Assembly: GCF_014773225.1 (NCBI RefSeq)
Contig: NZ_JACXAJ010000007.1
Coordinates: 115,941-179,940, forward strand
Reading direction: 5' to 3'
From: Pontibacter aquaedesilientis
GTDB taxonomy: Bacteria > Bacteroidota > Bacteroidia > Cytophagales > Hymenobacteraceae
Length of the DNA: 64,000 nucleotides
Numbering within the stretch: the stretch's first letter is position 1; each line of letters begins with the position of its first letter. Below are positions 1 through 7,660 of this stretch, one piece after another. The position numbers were made by a program, and so were the translations under genes. Under the pieces are notes generated by a model. That model searched no databases. It saw only the letters and a list, made by a program, of their open reading frames with translations, and was not told where the DNA came from.

Positions 1-718
1 TTTTTATTTGAGATGGACTTTTGAAATCAATTAAAAGACCATTATCATTATAAATTTCGGGCTTCAGTTCTTTAGCAATTGTCTCCATAAAGCTGCCCAT
101 GTTTTTTGCATAGATAGTTGATTTACCCATTGCTATAAACAGGTCTATTGTAGCTTGTCGTATGAGCTCATGTTTTTTCAAGTGTAGTAATGCCTGCCGC
201 TCTGATGTATACTTTTTTCCTATTGCCTGCATCATGTCTTGAAGCTGCTTCTTTGAGTATCCAAAAAGCTTGGCACGATAATCCCACCAATTTTTTGGCC
301 TTTCCATAAACTCAAAATGCTCACTTTGAAGCATCTTTTGTACAGAGAAGAAGCCCATAACCTTACAAAGATCAAATAATGCTGATATCTGTAGGTGATT
401 CAGCCTAGCCCCTTCATTAACCTCACTATCAAGGCGCAGAAGATAATCTCGTAATGCTTTGCCTTTGTCTGTTCGCTGGATCATAGCTATGTGCTTTGCC
501 ATATCTAGTTGCACAGCCCATTCCTTTTTCTCATTATAGTCTCCGTCAGGTAAAGCAATCTGCTTAGGGTGATAGCTATAGTCTTCGTTAAGCACAAAGC
601 CATACCCTAGTATATGAGAGAACCATTCACTTAATGGAGAGTCAATCTCTAAATGAGCATGTAGATCGCTTGCCCATACATATGGGGTTCCTTTCGGGGA
701 ATAATGGATGTTTACCAT
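1..718 (-). CDS. AntA/AntB-type antirepressor, C-terminus beyond window edge
   Basis: Read directly on the minus strand from ATG at 718..716; the frame is open for 239 codons and runs off the left edge, so this is a partial gene. The N-terminal ~90 residues match the AntA/AntB antirepressor pattern: WASDLHAHLEI, a WFSHIL..YGF segment, then QLDMAKHIAMIQRTDKG followed by LRDYLL. Such proteins are typical of prophages and integrated elements, where they relieve repression or regulate lysogeny. The C-terminal part (WWDYRAKLFGYSKK onwards) is basic and helical in look and I do not recognise it. The gene is more AT-rich than its neighbours, which fits acquisition. The domain call is family knowledge; the mobile-element link is inference. 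Confidence 0.75.
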   Translation of the reverse strand, partial: MVNIHYSPKGTPYVWASDLHAHLEIDSPLSEWFSHILGYGFVLNEDYSYHPKQIALPDGDYNEKKEWAVQLDMAKHIAMIQRTDKGKALRDYLLRLDSEVNEGARLNHLQISALFDLCKVMGFFSVQKMLQSEHFEFMERPKNWWDYRAKLFGYSKKQLQDMMQAIGKKYTSERQALLHLKKHELIRQATIDLFIAMGKSTIYAKNMGSFMETIAKELKPEIYNDNGLLIDFKSPSQIK

Positions 719-930
719 TGTTAGAAGGGTAAATTTTAGATGTACAAAAGAACTTCTTGTTTAATATTAAACTCTAAGGCTATCAAGCATGCCCGACACT
801 CTACTTAACTTAAATTAGGGACCCATTTTTAACTGCTGTATTTCTTTTTCAGGAGTATTAACGTGCTCTTATTTAAATAGCTAAATGTGAAGATAGTAAT
901 AATTGCATTGTTAGATATGTCGTGTATCAA

Positions 931-968
931 TTTTGTGGATAAATTGTGCATTTTGTGGAAAATTGCAC
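931..968. repeat. 20-bp period tandem repeat with a DnaA-box-like core
   Basis: Two copies, TTTTGTGGATAAATTGTGC and TTTTGTGGAAAATTGCAC, with a period of 20 bases. The first holds TGTGGATAA, the exact complement of the classical DnaA box TTATCCACA; the second is degenerate. It lies about 215 bases upstream of the antirepressor start. It may be an operator for a phage-type regulator or a DnaA-responsive site; no dnaA or origin genes are nearby. Confidence 0.4.
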
Positions 969-1093
969 TTAGGTAGGTTTGTTGAGATAAGAATATGCAG
1001 GTTATTCCTCAGCTACAGAGTTAGTTAAATGAGTATTTCTTGTGATCTGATTTGTAAAATATCGTGTATGTATCAATAAACTTTATTTTACCG

Positions 1094-1101
1094 TAAATTT
1101 G
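1094..1101 (+). promoter_or_regulatory. Putative -7 element of the queG promoter
   Basis: TAAATTTG matches the Bacteroidetes -7 consensus TAnnTTTG. No clear -33 TTTG lies at the usual spacing. It would start transcription about 35 bases before the queG start, just before the palindrome at 1111. Confidence 0.35.
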
Positions 1102-1110
1102 TTCTCTCCA

Positions 1111-1126
1111 AGGTATAGCTATACCT
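1111..1126. promoter_or_regulatory. 16-bp palindrome in the queG leader
   Basis: AGGTATAGCTATACCT is a perfect inverted repeat, made of two head-to-head copies of the motif that is over-represented across the window. It lies between the putative -7 element and the TTG start, where an operator or leader structure could act. Function is inference. Confidence 0.4.
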
Positions 1127-1142
1127 GAGCGACCTACATATT

Positions 1143-2090
1143 TTGAACAAAGCACAAACTACATACCTTATTAAGCAAAAAGCGCAGGAACTGGGTTTCA
1201 TGTACTGTGGCGTTTCCAAAGCGGATTTTCTGGAAGAGGAGGCCCCACGACTGGAGAGCTGGCTGAAGCAGAACATGCACGGGCAGATGCACTACATGGA
1301 AAACCACTTCGACAAGCGGCTCGATCCGCGGCTGTTGGTGGAGGGAGCCAAGTCGGTAGTGTCTTTGCTTCTGAACTACTTTCCCGAAAAGGATAGCCAG
1401 CAACCCAACGAAGGGACTTACAAAGTGTCGAAGTATGCTTACGGAACGGATTATCACTTTGTCATCAAAGACAAGCTGAAGACGCTGCTGCAGTATATCA
1501 ACGAGGAGGTAGGAGAGGTAGGTGGCCGTTGCTTCGTAGACTCAGCCCCGGTACTCGACAAGGCCTGGGCCAAGAAGAGCGGGTTGGGTTGGGTAGGCAA
1601 AAACTCTAACCTGATCACGCCGCAGGTAGGTAGTTTTTATTTCATCGCCGAGTTGATCATCGATCTGGAACTGGAATATGACGGGCCCATCAAGGACTAC
1701 TGCGGTTCCTGTACCCGTTGCCTCGACGCCTGCCCGACCGATGCCATTGTAGCGCCTTATGTGGTGGATGGGAGCAAGTGCATTTCTTACTTCACCATTG
1801 AGCTGAAAGACCAGCTGCCGCAGGAAATGAACGGGAAATTCGGCAACTGGATATTTGGCTGCGACATCTGCCAGGACGTTTGCCCCTGGAACCGTTTCAG
1901 CAAGCCGCATAAAGAGCCTGCCTTTGAGCCGCACCCGCAACTCAAGGAGATGAAAACATCTGATTGGGAGGAAATTACGCAGGAAGTCTTCAGTCAGCTG
2001 TTTAAGAAGTCAGCCGTGAAGCGAACCGGCTACAAGGGCTTGCTGCGCAATATTCAGTTCGTTGAGCAAACCACAGACCCTCAGGCCTGA
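1143..2090 (+). CDS. queG: Epoxyqueuosine reductase QueG
   Basis: Reduces epoxyqueuosine to queuosine in tRNA wobble position 34, the last step of queuosine synthesis, using cobalamin and two 4Fe-4S clusters. The 315-aa protein has the family layout: cobalamin-binding N-terminal half with [13 protein letters not shown] (likely catalytic Asp133), cluster one at Cys187/190/193/197 ([12 protein letters not shown]), and Cys213 with [10 protein letters not shown] (Cys240/243/247) for the second. It lacks the C-terminal HEAT extension of longer homologues. The start is TTG at 1143; a stop at 1116-1118 leaves little room upstream and the next ATG would cut into the conserved N-terminus. Its end overlaps the convergent small gene by 10 bases. 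Confidence 0.93.
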   Translation: MNKAQTTYLIKQKAQELGFMYCGVSKADFLEEEAPRLESWLKQNMHGQMHYMENHFDKRLDPRLLVEGAKSVVSLLLNYFPEKDSQQPNEGTYKVSKYAYGTDYHFVIKDKLKTLLQYINEEVGEVGGRCFVDSAPVLDKAWAKKSGLGWVGKNSNLITPQVGSFYFIAELIIDLELEYDGPIKDYCGSCTRCLDACPTDAIVAPYVVDGSKCISYFTIELKDQLPQEMNGKFGNWIFGCDICQDVCPWNRFSKPHKEPAFEPHPQLKEMKTSDWEEITQEVFSQLFKKSAVKRTGYKGLLRNIQFVEQTTDPQA

Positions 2091-2272
2091 GCCTTGGAAA
2101 AGACCTTGTTCAGTACATAAAGGTACATCTCCGAAAATTTTTCATAGCACCATTGCTTCAGCTGTTTTATCTCTTCCGGAACAAGCACTTTGAATGCTTT
2201 TCTAAGTTCTTTTTCAAACAGCTTCTTGTCAAAGCTTACCTTCAACAAAATAGTTTTAATGTACTCCAGCAT
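2081..2272 (-). CDS. Conserved 63-aa hypothetical protein
   Basis: Starts [13 protein letters not shown] at ATG 2272 and ends KVFSKAQA. It is rich in Lys, Glu, Leu and aromatic residues and looks all-helical, with no signal peptide or membrane segment. I recognise the pattern ([21 protein letters not shown], then PEE..LK.WCYEKF) as a small conserved hypothetical protein common in Bacteroidetes; its function is unknown to me. A longer reading from 2488 is possible in frame, but the added 72 residues have no conserved look. The stop overlaps the end of queG by 10 bases, tail to tail. Confidence 0.7.
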   Translation of the reverse strand: MLEYIKTILLKVSFDKKLFEKELRKAFKVLVPEEIKQLKQWCYEKFSEMYLYVLNKVFSKAQA

Positions 2273-2581
2273 TTTGGTAAGTGTAAAAAAAGGTATTTTG
2301 TTTAGATATACGAAGTTAGGGTAAAAAGTTGACTTAGAGTTGATTGATTTGTAAAATATTGAGTTAACGGCCTGGTTTATAGCATGAAATCCCGAATTTG
2401 TGCGTTGTTGCTCTTTGTAGGAAACGTCACTTGCCTGCTCATATTTTGCTGACTCAAAGTATAGGGTCGAGTTGCTGTGCCCATGCAATGCAGCGGAACG
2501 CGTCTTTTATGGGTGCGATATTATTGTGAGGCGGAGAAGTAAGAATTTGTAAATTTGCTAAAAGCCTGAGACTGCACCCTT
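2273..2581. other. Intergenic region upstream of batD
   Basis: 309 bases between two divergent genes. Apart from the promoter at 2524-2557 nothing stands out. An in-frame upward extension of the minus-strand small gene covers part of it but looks non-coding. Confidence 0.5.
2524..2557 (+). promoter_or_regulatory. Putative promoter of batD-aroC
   Basis: TTG at 2524-2526, a 23-base spacer, then TAAATTTG at 2550-2557 fit the Bacteroidetes -33/-7 pattern. The expected transcript start is about 20 bases before the batD ATG. Confidence 0.5.
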
Positions 2582-4030
2582 ATGCGCCTGACTATTGCCT
2601 TCATATTCCTATACCTGTTTGCCCTGGTTCCGGCCTTGGCGCAGCAAGCGCGTATAGAGCTTGGCAAAAGTCCGATGCCTATCAATACCTACTTCACCAT
2701 TTCCATCAGACTGCAGGACCAGCAACTGAAGGAGTACTCGCCCTTCCCGGAGATCGAAGGCTTCAAAAAGAGCAACAAATTCTCCTCGACCAAAACGGTG
2801 ATAGCCGCCGGAAAAACCACCACCGTACTGACGATCACCCAGAACTATGCCGCACTGGCAGAAGGCGATTATGAGCTGAAGCCTTTTACCATGAAGGTTA
2901 ACGGCCAGAATCTGCAGTCGGCAGGTATAAAAATTAAAGTAGGGCCAATGGCCACCGCAAGCCCGCAGGGGCCTGACTTATCCAATCTGTTGATTCCACA
3001 GCAGCCCGAGCAGGGAGAGGAGCGCCCGCAAGAGTATGTGGATCAGGAAGACAATGCATTCCTGACGCTCTATACCGATAAGAAAGACGTGTTTGTGGGC
3101 GAGGGCCTGAACATCGTGCTCTACTTCTATCTGGCAGAAGAAGACCAGCGGCTGCTGGATTTCCACGACTTCGGCAACCAGATTACCGGCATCCTGCGCC
3201 AGTTAAAGCAGCCCAATGCCTGGGAAGAAGTGTTTGAGATAGATGAGGTAACGCCGGAGCAGGTAACCGTGCAGGGCAAACCATACCTGCGTTTTCGGCT
3301 ATATGAGGCGGTGCTTTACCCCCTCACCACCGAGCCACTCCGGTTCCCGCAACTTGCCCTGCGCATGATCAAATACAAAGTGGCCGTTAACCCGACTTTG
3401 CAGGAAGACCGCCTCGAAGGATATAAAGTTTTTTTCGCACGGGAGCGTGCTATACCTGTAAAGGAACTGCCGCCGCACCCGCTCCGTGACGTGGTGCCGG
3501 TCGGGCAGTATACCTTGCGTGAGGGGTTGTCAAATAAAACGGTACCGGTAAACAAGAGCTTTACTTACCTGTTTGAGCTGGAAGGAGAAGGGAACCTGGC
3601 TGCCATCATGCCCCCCACACCCGCCAATACGGGTACGCTGGACTTTTACTCACCGGACCTGCAGCAGGATATCACCCGCATGGCAGGGCGCGTGCAGGGT
3701 GTAAAACGATTTGACTACTCGGTGCTGGGACGGGTGCCGGGTACCTACAACCTGGGCGACGACTTCCAGTGGATTTACTTTAACCCGGCGACAGCCACCT
3801 ACGATACGCTTCGCTCCTCGTTGACTGTGACGGTAACAGGTATAGCTGACTCCAGAACGATGATGCTGGCAAGGGACCTGGGGCCATTTTACAAGATCAT
3901 CGAAAACGAGGACCACACCCTGGTCAGCCTTTACAAAGAGGAAGATATAAAGCGGTATACTAACATTATCTTACTGGTGCTGTTAGCCGTGTCAGGGTTC
4001 ATTTTCTTAAAGACTAGACACATCAAATGA
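2582..4030 (+). CDS. batD: BatD-like membrane-anchored protein
   Basis: A 482-aa envelope protein of the BatD family (Bacteroides aerotolerance set). A signal peptide ends near residue 20 (LVPALAQQ). The ectodomain follows with immunoglobulin-like beta segments, a Gln/Glu/Pro-rich linker around 130-155, and one C-terminal membrane helix near 461-476, leaving a short basic tail. BatD proteins usually sit in an operon with moxR, batA, batB and sometimes batC/batE; none is present here, and the gene overlaps aroC by 4 bases (ATGA). The family is linked to oxygen and stress tolerance, but the biochemical role is not settled. It may act as a periplasmic scaffold; that part is inference. Confidence 0.85.
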   Translation: MRLTIAFIFLYLFALVPALAQQARIELGKSPMPINTYFTISIRLQDQQLKEYSPFPEIEGFKKSNKFSSTKTVIAAGKTTTVLTITQNYAALAEGDYELKPFTMKVNGQNLQSAGIKIKVGPMATASPQGPDLSNLLIPQQPEQGEERPQEYVDQEDNAFLTLYTDKKDVFVGEGLNIVLYFYLAEEDQRLLDFHDFGNQITGILRQLKQPNAWEEVFEIDEVTPEQVTVQGKPYLRFRLYEAVLYPLTTEPLRFPQLALRMIKYKVAVNPTLQEDRLEGYKVFFARERAIPVKELPPHPLRDVVPVGQYTLREGLSNKTVPVNKSFTYLFELEGEGNLAAIMPPTPANTGTLDFYSPDLQQDITRMAGRVQGVKRFDYSVLGRVPGTYNLGDDFQWIYFNPATATYDTLRSSLTVTVTGIADSRTMMLARDLGPFYKIIENEDHTLVSLYKEEDIKRYTNIILLVLLAVSGFIFLKTRHIK

Positions 4031-5106
4031 GTAATTCATACGGCAAACTATTTCGGATAACCACTTTCGGCGAATCGCATGGCGCGGCCGTGGGCGTGAT
4101 CGTGGATGGCTGTCCGGCAGGGCTGGAAATCTCCGCCGAAGAGATACAGAAGGCACTCGACAGGCGACGGCCCGGACAGTCTGATATCACTACCCCTCGC
4201 AAGGAGGAAGATAAGGTAACCATACTTTCCGGCATATTCGAGGGCAAAACCACCGGCACGCCCATCGCGCTTGTAGTAGGCAACAAAGACCAGGCAAGCC
4301 ACGACTACTCGCATGTGGCGCAGGCTTTCCGTCCGTCGCATGCCGACTACACCTATACCGCCAAGTATGGCTTGCGCGATCACCGGGGTGGTGGCCGAAG
4401 CTCAGCCCGCGAAACCGTGGCCCGTGTGGCGGCAGGTGCGCTGGCAGCCAAACTGTTGCAGCATTACGGTATAACGGTGCAGTCTTATGTGTCGCAGGTG
4501 GGCAGTATCAAGGTGCGCAAGCCCTACAATCAACTCGACCTATCGCAGATAGACGCCAACAAAGTGCGCTGTCCCGATGGCAAAACAGCTGCCCGCATGA
4601 TTGGCCTGATAGAAGACGCACGCGACAGCCTCGACACGATTGGTGGTGTGGTGAGTTGCGTGGTACAGGGTGTTCCAGCAGGTCTGGGAGAGCCTGTGTT
4701 TGATAAACTGCATGCTGAGTTGGGCAAGGCCATGCTAAGCATTAACGCTGTGAAAGGCTTTGAGTATGGCAGTGGTTTTGAAGGGGTGAAGCTGCGTGGC
4801 TCGGAGCACAACGACCAGTTCTATACAGATGAGCAAGGCAAAGTGCGCACTCGTACCAACCATTCAGGCGGTATACAGGGGGGCATTAGCAACGGACAGG
4901 ATATTTACTTCAATGTAGCTTTTAAACCTGTAGCCACCATCCTGCAGCCCCAGCAAACCATCAACGACGTCGGCGAGGAGATTACCTTGCAAGGTAAAGG
5001 CCGCCACGACCCCTGCGTGCTCCCGCGTGCCGTACCGATCGTGGATGCCATGGCCGCGCTGGTGCTGGCAGATTTCCTGTTGAGGCAAAGGGGGAATAGA
5101 TTGTAA
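4027..5106 (+). CDS. aroC: Chorismate synthase
   Basis: Converts 5-enolpyruvylshikimate-3-phosphate to chorismate, the last step of the shikimate pathway, with reduced FMN. At 359 aa the length is normal. Family signatures are seen: [14 protein letters not shown] near the N-terminus, the RRPGQ segment (residues 47-51), [10 protein letters not shown] near 120, and [13 protein letters not shown] near the C-terminus. The start codon overlaps the batD stop, so the two are probably translationally coupled. A bidirectional terminator follows at 5131-5173. Confidence 0.97.
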   Translation: MSNSYGKLFRITTFGESHGAAVGVIVDGCPAGLEISAEEIQKALDRRRPGQSDITTPRKEEDKVTILSGIFEGKTTGTPIALVVGNKDQASHDYSHVAQAFRPSHADYTYTAKYGLRDHRGGGRSSARETVARVAAGALAAKLLQHYGITVQSYVSQVGSIKVRKPYNQLDLSQIDANKVRCPDGKTAARMIGLIEDARDSLDTIGGVVSCVVQGVPAGLGEPVFDKLHAELGKAMLSINAVKGFEYGSGFEGVKLRGSEHNDQFYTDEQGKVRTRTNHSGGIQGGISNGQDIYFNVAFKPVATILQPQQTINDVGEEITLQGKGRHDPCVLPRAVPIVDAMAALVLADFLLRQRGNRL

Positions 5107-5130
5107 AGTGCTTTACAGATATCCTAAAAT

Positions 5131-5173
5131 AACAAAAGAGCCGCTCCCTTTAACTAGGAGTGGCTCTTTTGTT
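5131..5173. terminator. Bidirectional terminator between aroC and the antiporter gene
   Basis: A 17-base arm (AACAAAAGAGCCGCTCC) pairs with 5157-5173 around a 9-base loop. A-run on one side and T-run on the other serve both convergent genes. Confidence 0.8.
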
Positions 5174-5192
5174 TATAGCTATACTTTCAGCT

Positions 5193-6584
5193 TTAGAACA
5201 GTCGCAGGTGCACTACCAGGAACCATACCAGCGCCAGAATGGGCAGCAGGAAAGGGATAGAGTAACGCAGGATATACGCAAAGAAAGAAGGCATTTTGAT
5301 GCCTGCGCTTTCCGCGATGGCTTTCACCATAAAGTTTGGCCCGTTGCCAATGTAGGTGAAGGCTCCAAAGAGTACGGCAGCCAGCGAAATGGCCTCCAGT
5401 TGAATAAGCGTTTCCATACCAGCGGCACCAGTTCCCGAAGCATACAGGCGCACATCTGCCACACTGTTCTGGGCCAGGTCAAACTTGGCCATACCCAAAG
5501 ACAGGAAGTTGGCGTAGGTTGGCGCATTGTCCAGGAAGCCTGAAAGCGAACCCGTTGTCCAGTAAAGGAAGTTCGGGGTGATGTACTGCGAGAACTGAGG
5601 CGAAGAGGCGATCTCAGCTGAAAGCTGCAGCGCCGGCATCATCGTGAAGAAGATACCGAAGAACAGGAACACCACCTCCAGGATAGGATGGAAGTTGAAC
5701 TGGTTGCCTGCCAGCGCCGTCTTGCTTGAAAAACGGAAACATAAAAAGGCGGCAGTCAGCTGAATGATTTCACGCAGGAAAGAGATTTTAGAACCATCAT
5801 AGTAGATGTGTGGCAAGCCGTCGATCACGTTCGGGTCCAGGAAAACTGCGCCAATGATGATGGCCAGCCAAACCAGGTTGCGCTTCCCGATGAAATGGAA
5901 CTCGATCTTTTCGTTGTTCTTAGCCACAACCTCAGGGCGTGGCGTGTATTCCGTTTCCTTGTTGCGGCGGTCCACAAAAAAGAACATCAGGCACAGCAAA
6001 ATAATGGAAAGTACCCAAGGCGTGAAAAGGTGCTGCAGAGTCCAGAAGAACGGTACACCCTTGATAAAGCCGATGAACAGGGGCGGGTCTCCGAGTGGGG
6101 TAAGCAAACCGCCCGCATTACTCACGATAAAGATGAAGAATACAATCTGGTAAGGCTTGATGCGGTGAATGTTGAGTCGGATGAAAGGGCGGATCAGCAG
6201 CAGGGAAGCTCCGGTGGTGCCGATAAAGTTAGCCAGAATAGCTCCTACCGCTACCAAGGCCACGTTCATGGCAGGGGTGGCGTTGGCATTGACATTGAGG
6301 TAAATACCGCCCGCCGCAATGTAGAGTGAGCTAAGCAGGACCGCAAATGTAATATACTCTGCCAATGTGTGCACTGGCATATGGGTGTCGCCTAGCACAA
6401 GCAGGTAGTAAGCCAGAACAGTCAGGCCAAGTACAACGGCCACTGTTTTGTAATTGTGCTCCCAGAAGTGACCGAAGAAAATCGGGCCGGCAGCAATCAT
6501 ACCTATCAGAACCAGGAAAGGTATGATCAGGAACATGGGTAAGGCGTGCTGGGCTTGCGCTAGCAGGATGTAGTTGTATAGCAT
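5193..6584 (-). CDS. NhaD/CitMHS-like sodium:proton antiporter
   Basis: A polytopic inner-membrane ion transporter of 463 aa with about 11-13 hydrophobic segments. It belongs to the ion-transporter superfamily that includes NhaD and citrate carriers; the conserved NFIGTTGASLLLIRP and SNAGGLLTPLGDPPLF segments and the late FTYIGNGPNFMVKAIAE segment are typical re-entrant or ion-binding regions. Bacteroidetes members are usually named sodium:proton antiporters; substrate is inferred. I choose ATG 6584 over 6632: the longer form adds 16 unhydrophobic residues and its start would lie inside the TAACTTTG promoter element at 6630-6637. Confidence 0.85.
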   Translation of the reverse strand: MLYNYILLAQAQHALPMFLIIPFLVLIGMIAAGPIFFGHFWEHNYKTVAVVLGLTVLAYYLLVLGDTHMPVHTLAEYITFAVLLSSLYIAAGGIYLNVNANATPAMNVALVAVGAILANFIGTTGASLLLIRPFIRLNIHRIKPYQIVFFIFIVSNAGGLLTPLGDPPLFIGFIKGVPFFWTLQHLFTPWVLSIILLCLMFFFVDRRNKETEYTPRPEVVAKNNEKIEFHFIGKRNLVWLAIIIGAVFLDPNVIDGLPHIYYDGSKISFLREIIQLTAAFLCFRFSSKTALAGNQFNFHPILEVVFLFFGIFFTMMPALQLSAEIASSPQFSQYITPNFLYWTTGSLSGFLDNAPTYANFLSLGMAKFDLAQNSVADVRLYASGTGAAGMETLIQLEAISLAAVLFGAFTYIGNGPNFMVKAIAESAGIKMPSFFAYILRYSIPFLLPILALVWFLVVHLRLF

Positions 6585-6629
6585 GCTAAACGTGCTGTGT
6601 TTAAGTCGGAACAAAAATTTAACTGCGCA

Positions 6630-6665
6630 CAAAGTTACATTTTCTGGGCTAAATAGCTAGCCAAA
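6630..6665 (-). promoter_or_regulatory. Putative promoter of the antiporter gene
   Basis: On the minus strand TTTG (6665-6662), a 24-base spacer and TAACTTTG (6637-6630). The spacer is slightly longer than usual. It places the transcript start downstream of the more distal ATG at 6632. Confidence 0.45.
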
Positions 6666-6792
6666 TTGCAGGATAGGCCCAGCTAATTGGCCGTTTGCAC
6701 CGCGGACTTACCCGACAAATGCAGGGGCTATATGGAGTTGGATGTTGCGACGCTACTTATAAGCTGCACTATCACTTGTCAGAATAATTGAG

Positions 6793-6800
6793 TAATTTTG
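6793..6800 (+). promoter_or_regulatory. Putative -7 element of the nfu promoter
   Basis: TAATTTTG matches TAnnTTTG. A TTG lies only 14 bases upstream, too close for a good -33 box. The start codon is about 48 bases downstream. Confidence 0.4.
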
Positions 6801-6848
6801 GAAACTTAAAGGCGCATGCCAAAGTTTTAATCTAAAACGCTGATATCC

Positions 6849-7463
6849 ATGTTAGATAATAAAGAAAAAACGGTTTCGGTATACGCCGAAGCCAACCCGA
6901 ACCCCGAGTCCATGAAGTTTGTGATGAACGTAGGCCTGCTGCCTGACGGCCAGAGCGTGGATTATCCGAACCTGGAGAGTGCTGCTGATTCCCCGCTGGC
7001 GCAGGAACTGTTCAACTTCGACTATGTATCCCGTGTCTTCATTGCGAGCAATTTTGTGACCATTACAAAAGGCACCGATATGGAGTGGGTGAAGCTTATA
7101 CCTGAGCTGCGCACCTTCCTTAAGTCCTATGTAGAGGCTGGTGGCCCAATCTTCGTGGAAGGTTTCCAGGCAAACAAGCCAGTTGCAAGCACTGAAGAAA
7201 ACGGTGAGGTGTCGGAGGACGACGCGGCTATTGCAAAGAAAGTGACTGATCTGCTGGAAAACTATGTGCGTCCAGCCGTAGAGCAAGATGGCGGAAACAT
7301 CTCTTTCAAGTCTTACAAAGACGGTGTGGTAACAGTACACCTGCAAGGCTCTTGCAGCGGCTGCCCATCTGCCACTGTAACGCTGAAGGCAGGTATAGAG
7401 AACCTGTTGAAGCGCATGGTGCCTGAAGTTACTGAAGTAGTGGCTGACGGTGTGACCATCTAA
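6849..7463 (+). CDS. Nfu-type Fe-S cluster scaffold/carrier
   Basis: A 204-aa two-domain protein. Residues ~9-100 form an Nfu N-terminal domain (EANPNPESMKFVMN motif), and ~130-204 a NifU C-terminal domain with the cluster-ligating Cys169-Ser-Gly-Cys172 (GSCSGCPSA). A Glu/Asp-rich linker joins them. Such proteins hold a bridging 4Fe-4S cluster between two subunits and hand it to apo-proteins in the cytosol. It stands alone, with its own promoter and terminator. QueG in this window is one of many possible recipients, but no direct link is shown. Confidence 0.93.
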   Translation: MLDNKEKTVSVYAEANPNPESMKFVMNVGLLPDGQSVDYPNLESAADSPLAQELFNFDYVSRVFIASNFVTITKGTDMEWVKLIPELRTFLKSYVEAGGPIFVEGFQANKPVASTEENGEVSEDDAAIAKKVTDLLENYVRPAVEQDGGNISFKSYKDGVVTVHLQGSCSGCPSATVTLKAGIENLLKRMVPEVTEVVADGVTI

Positions 7464-7481
7464 AGAAACAACCAATAAGGT

Positions 7482-7520
7482 ATAAAGGCCTGCTCTCTGC
7501 ATAGGGAGCAGGCCTTTATG
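7482..7520 (+). terminator. Terminator after nfu
   Basis: Stem ATAAAGGCCTGCTC pairs with GAGCAGGCCTTTAT around a short loop, about 20 bases past the stop. Confidence 0.75.
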
Positions 7521-7603
7521 TTATTATAGCCCAGCAAGGTATTGCTGAGCAGGTGTAGTTCAACAATTTGTCAAAGCAGTCAGGTATGGCATAGACATAA
7601 AAC

Positions 7604-7638
7604 AAAAACTCCCGCCCCTTTGCAGAGGCGGGAGTTTT
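7604..7638 (-). terminator. Terminator after secDF
   Basis: AAAACTCCCGCC pairs with GGCGGGAGTTTT; on the minus strand the stem is followed by a T-rich run, 23 bases past the secDF stop. Confidence 0.8.
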
Positions 7639-7660
7639 CAGATTATAGAATCAGGTGTGC

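Larger units (their letters stand above)
719..1142. other. AT-rich intergenic control region
   Basis: Divergent space of 424 bases between the antirepressor and queG. It holds a tandem imperfect repeat with a DnaA-box-like core at 931-968, a TAAATTTG promoter element at 1094-1101 and a 16-bp palindrome at 1111-1126, each listed separately. I see no RNA gene and no convincing small ORF. Confidence 0.6.

Noticed and set aside
6852..7502. 216-codon minus-strand frame
   Set aside because: Exact antisense of the nfu gene, whose product has clear Nfu and NifU domains.
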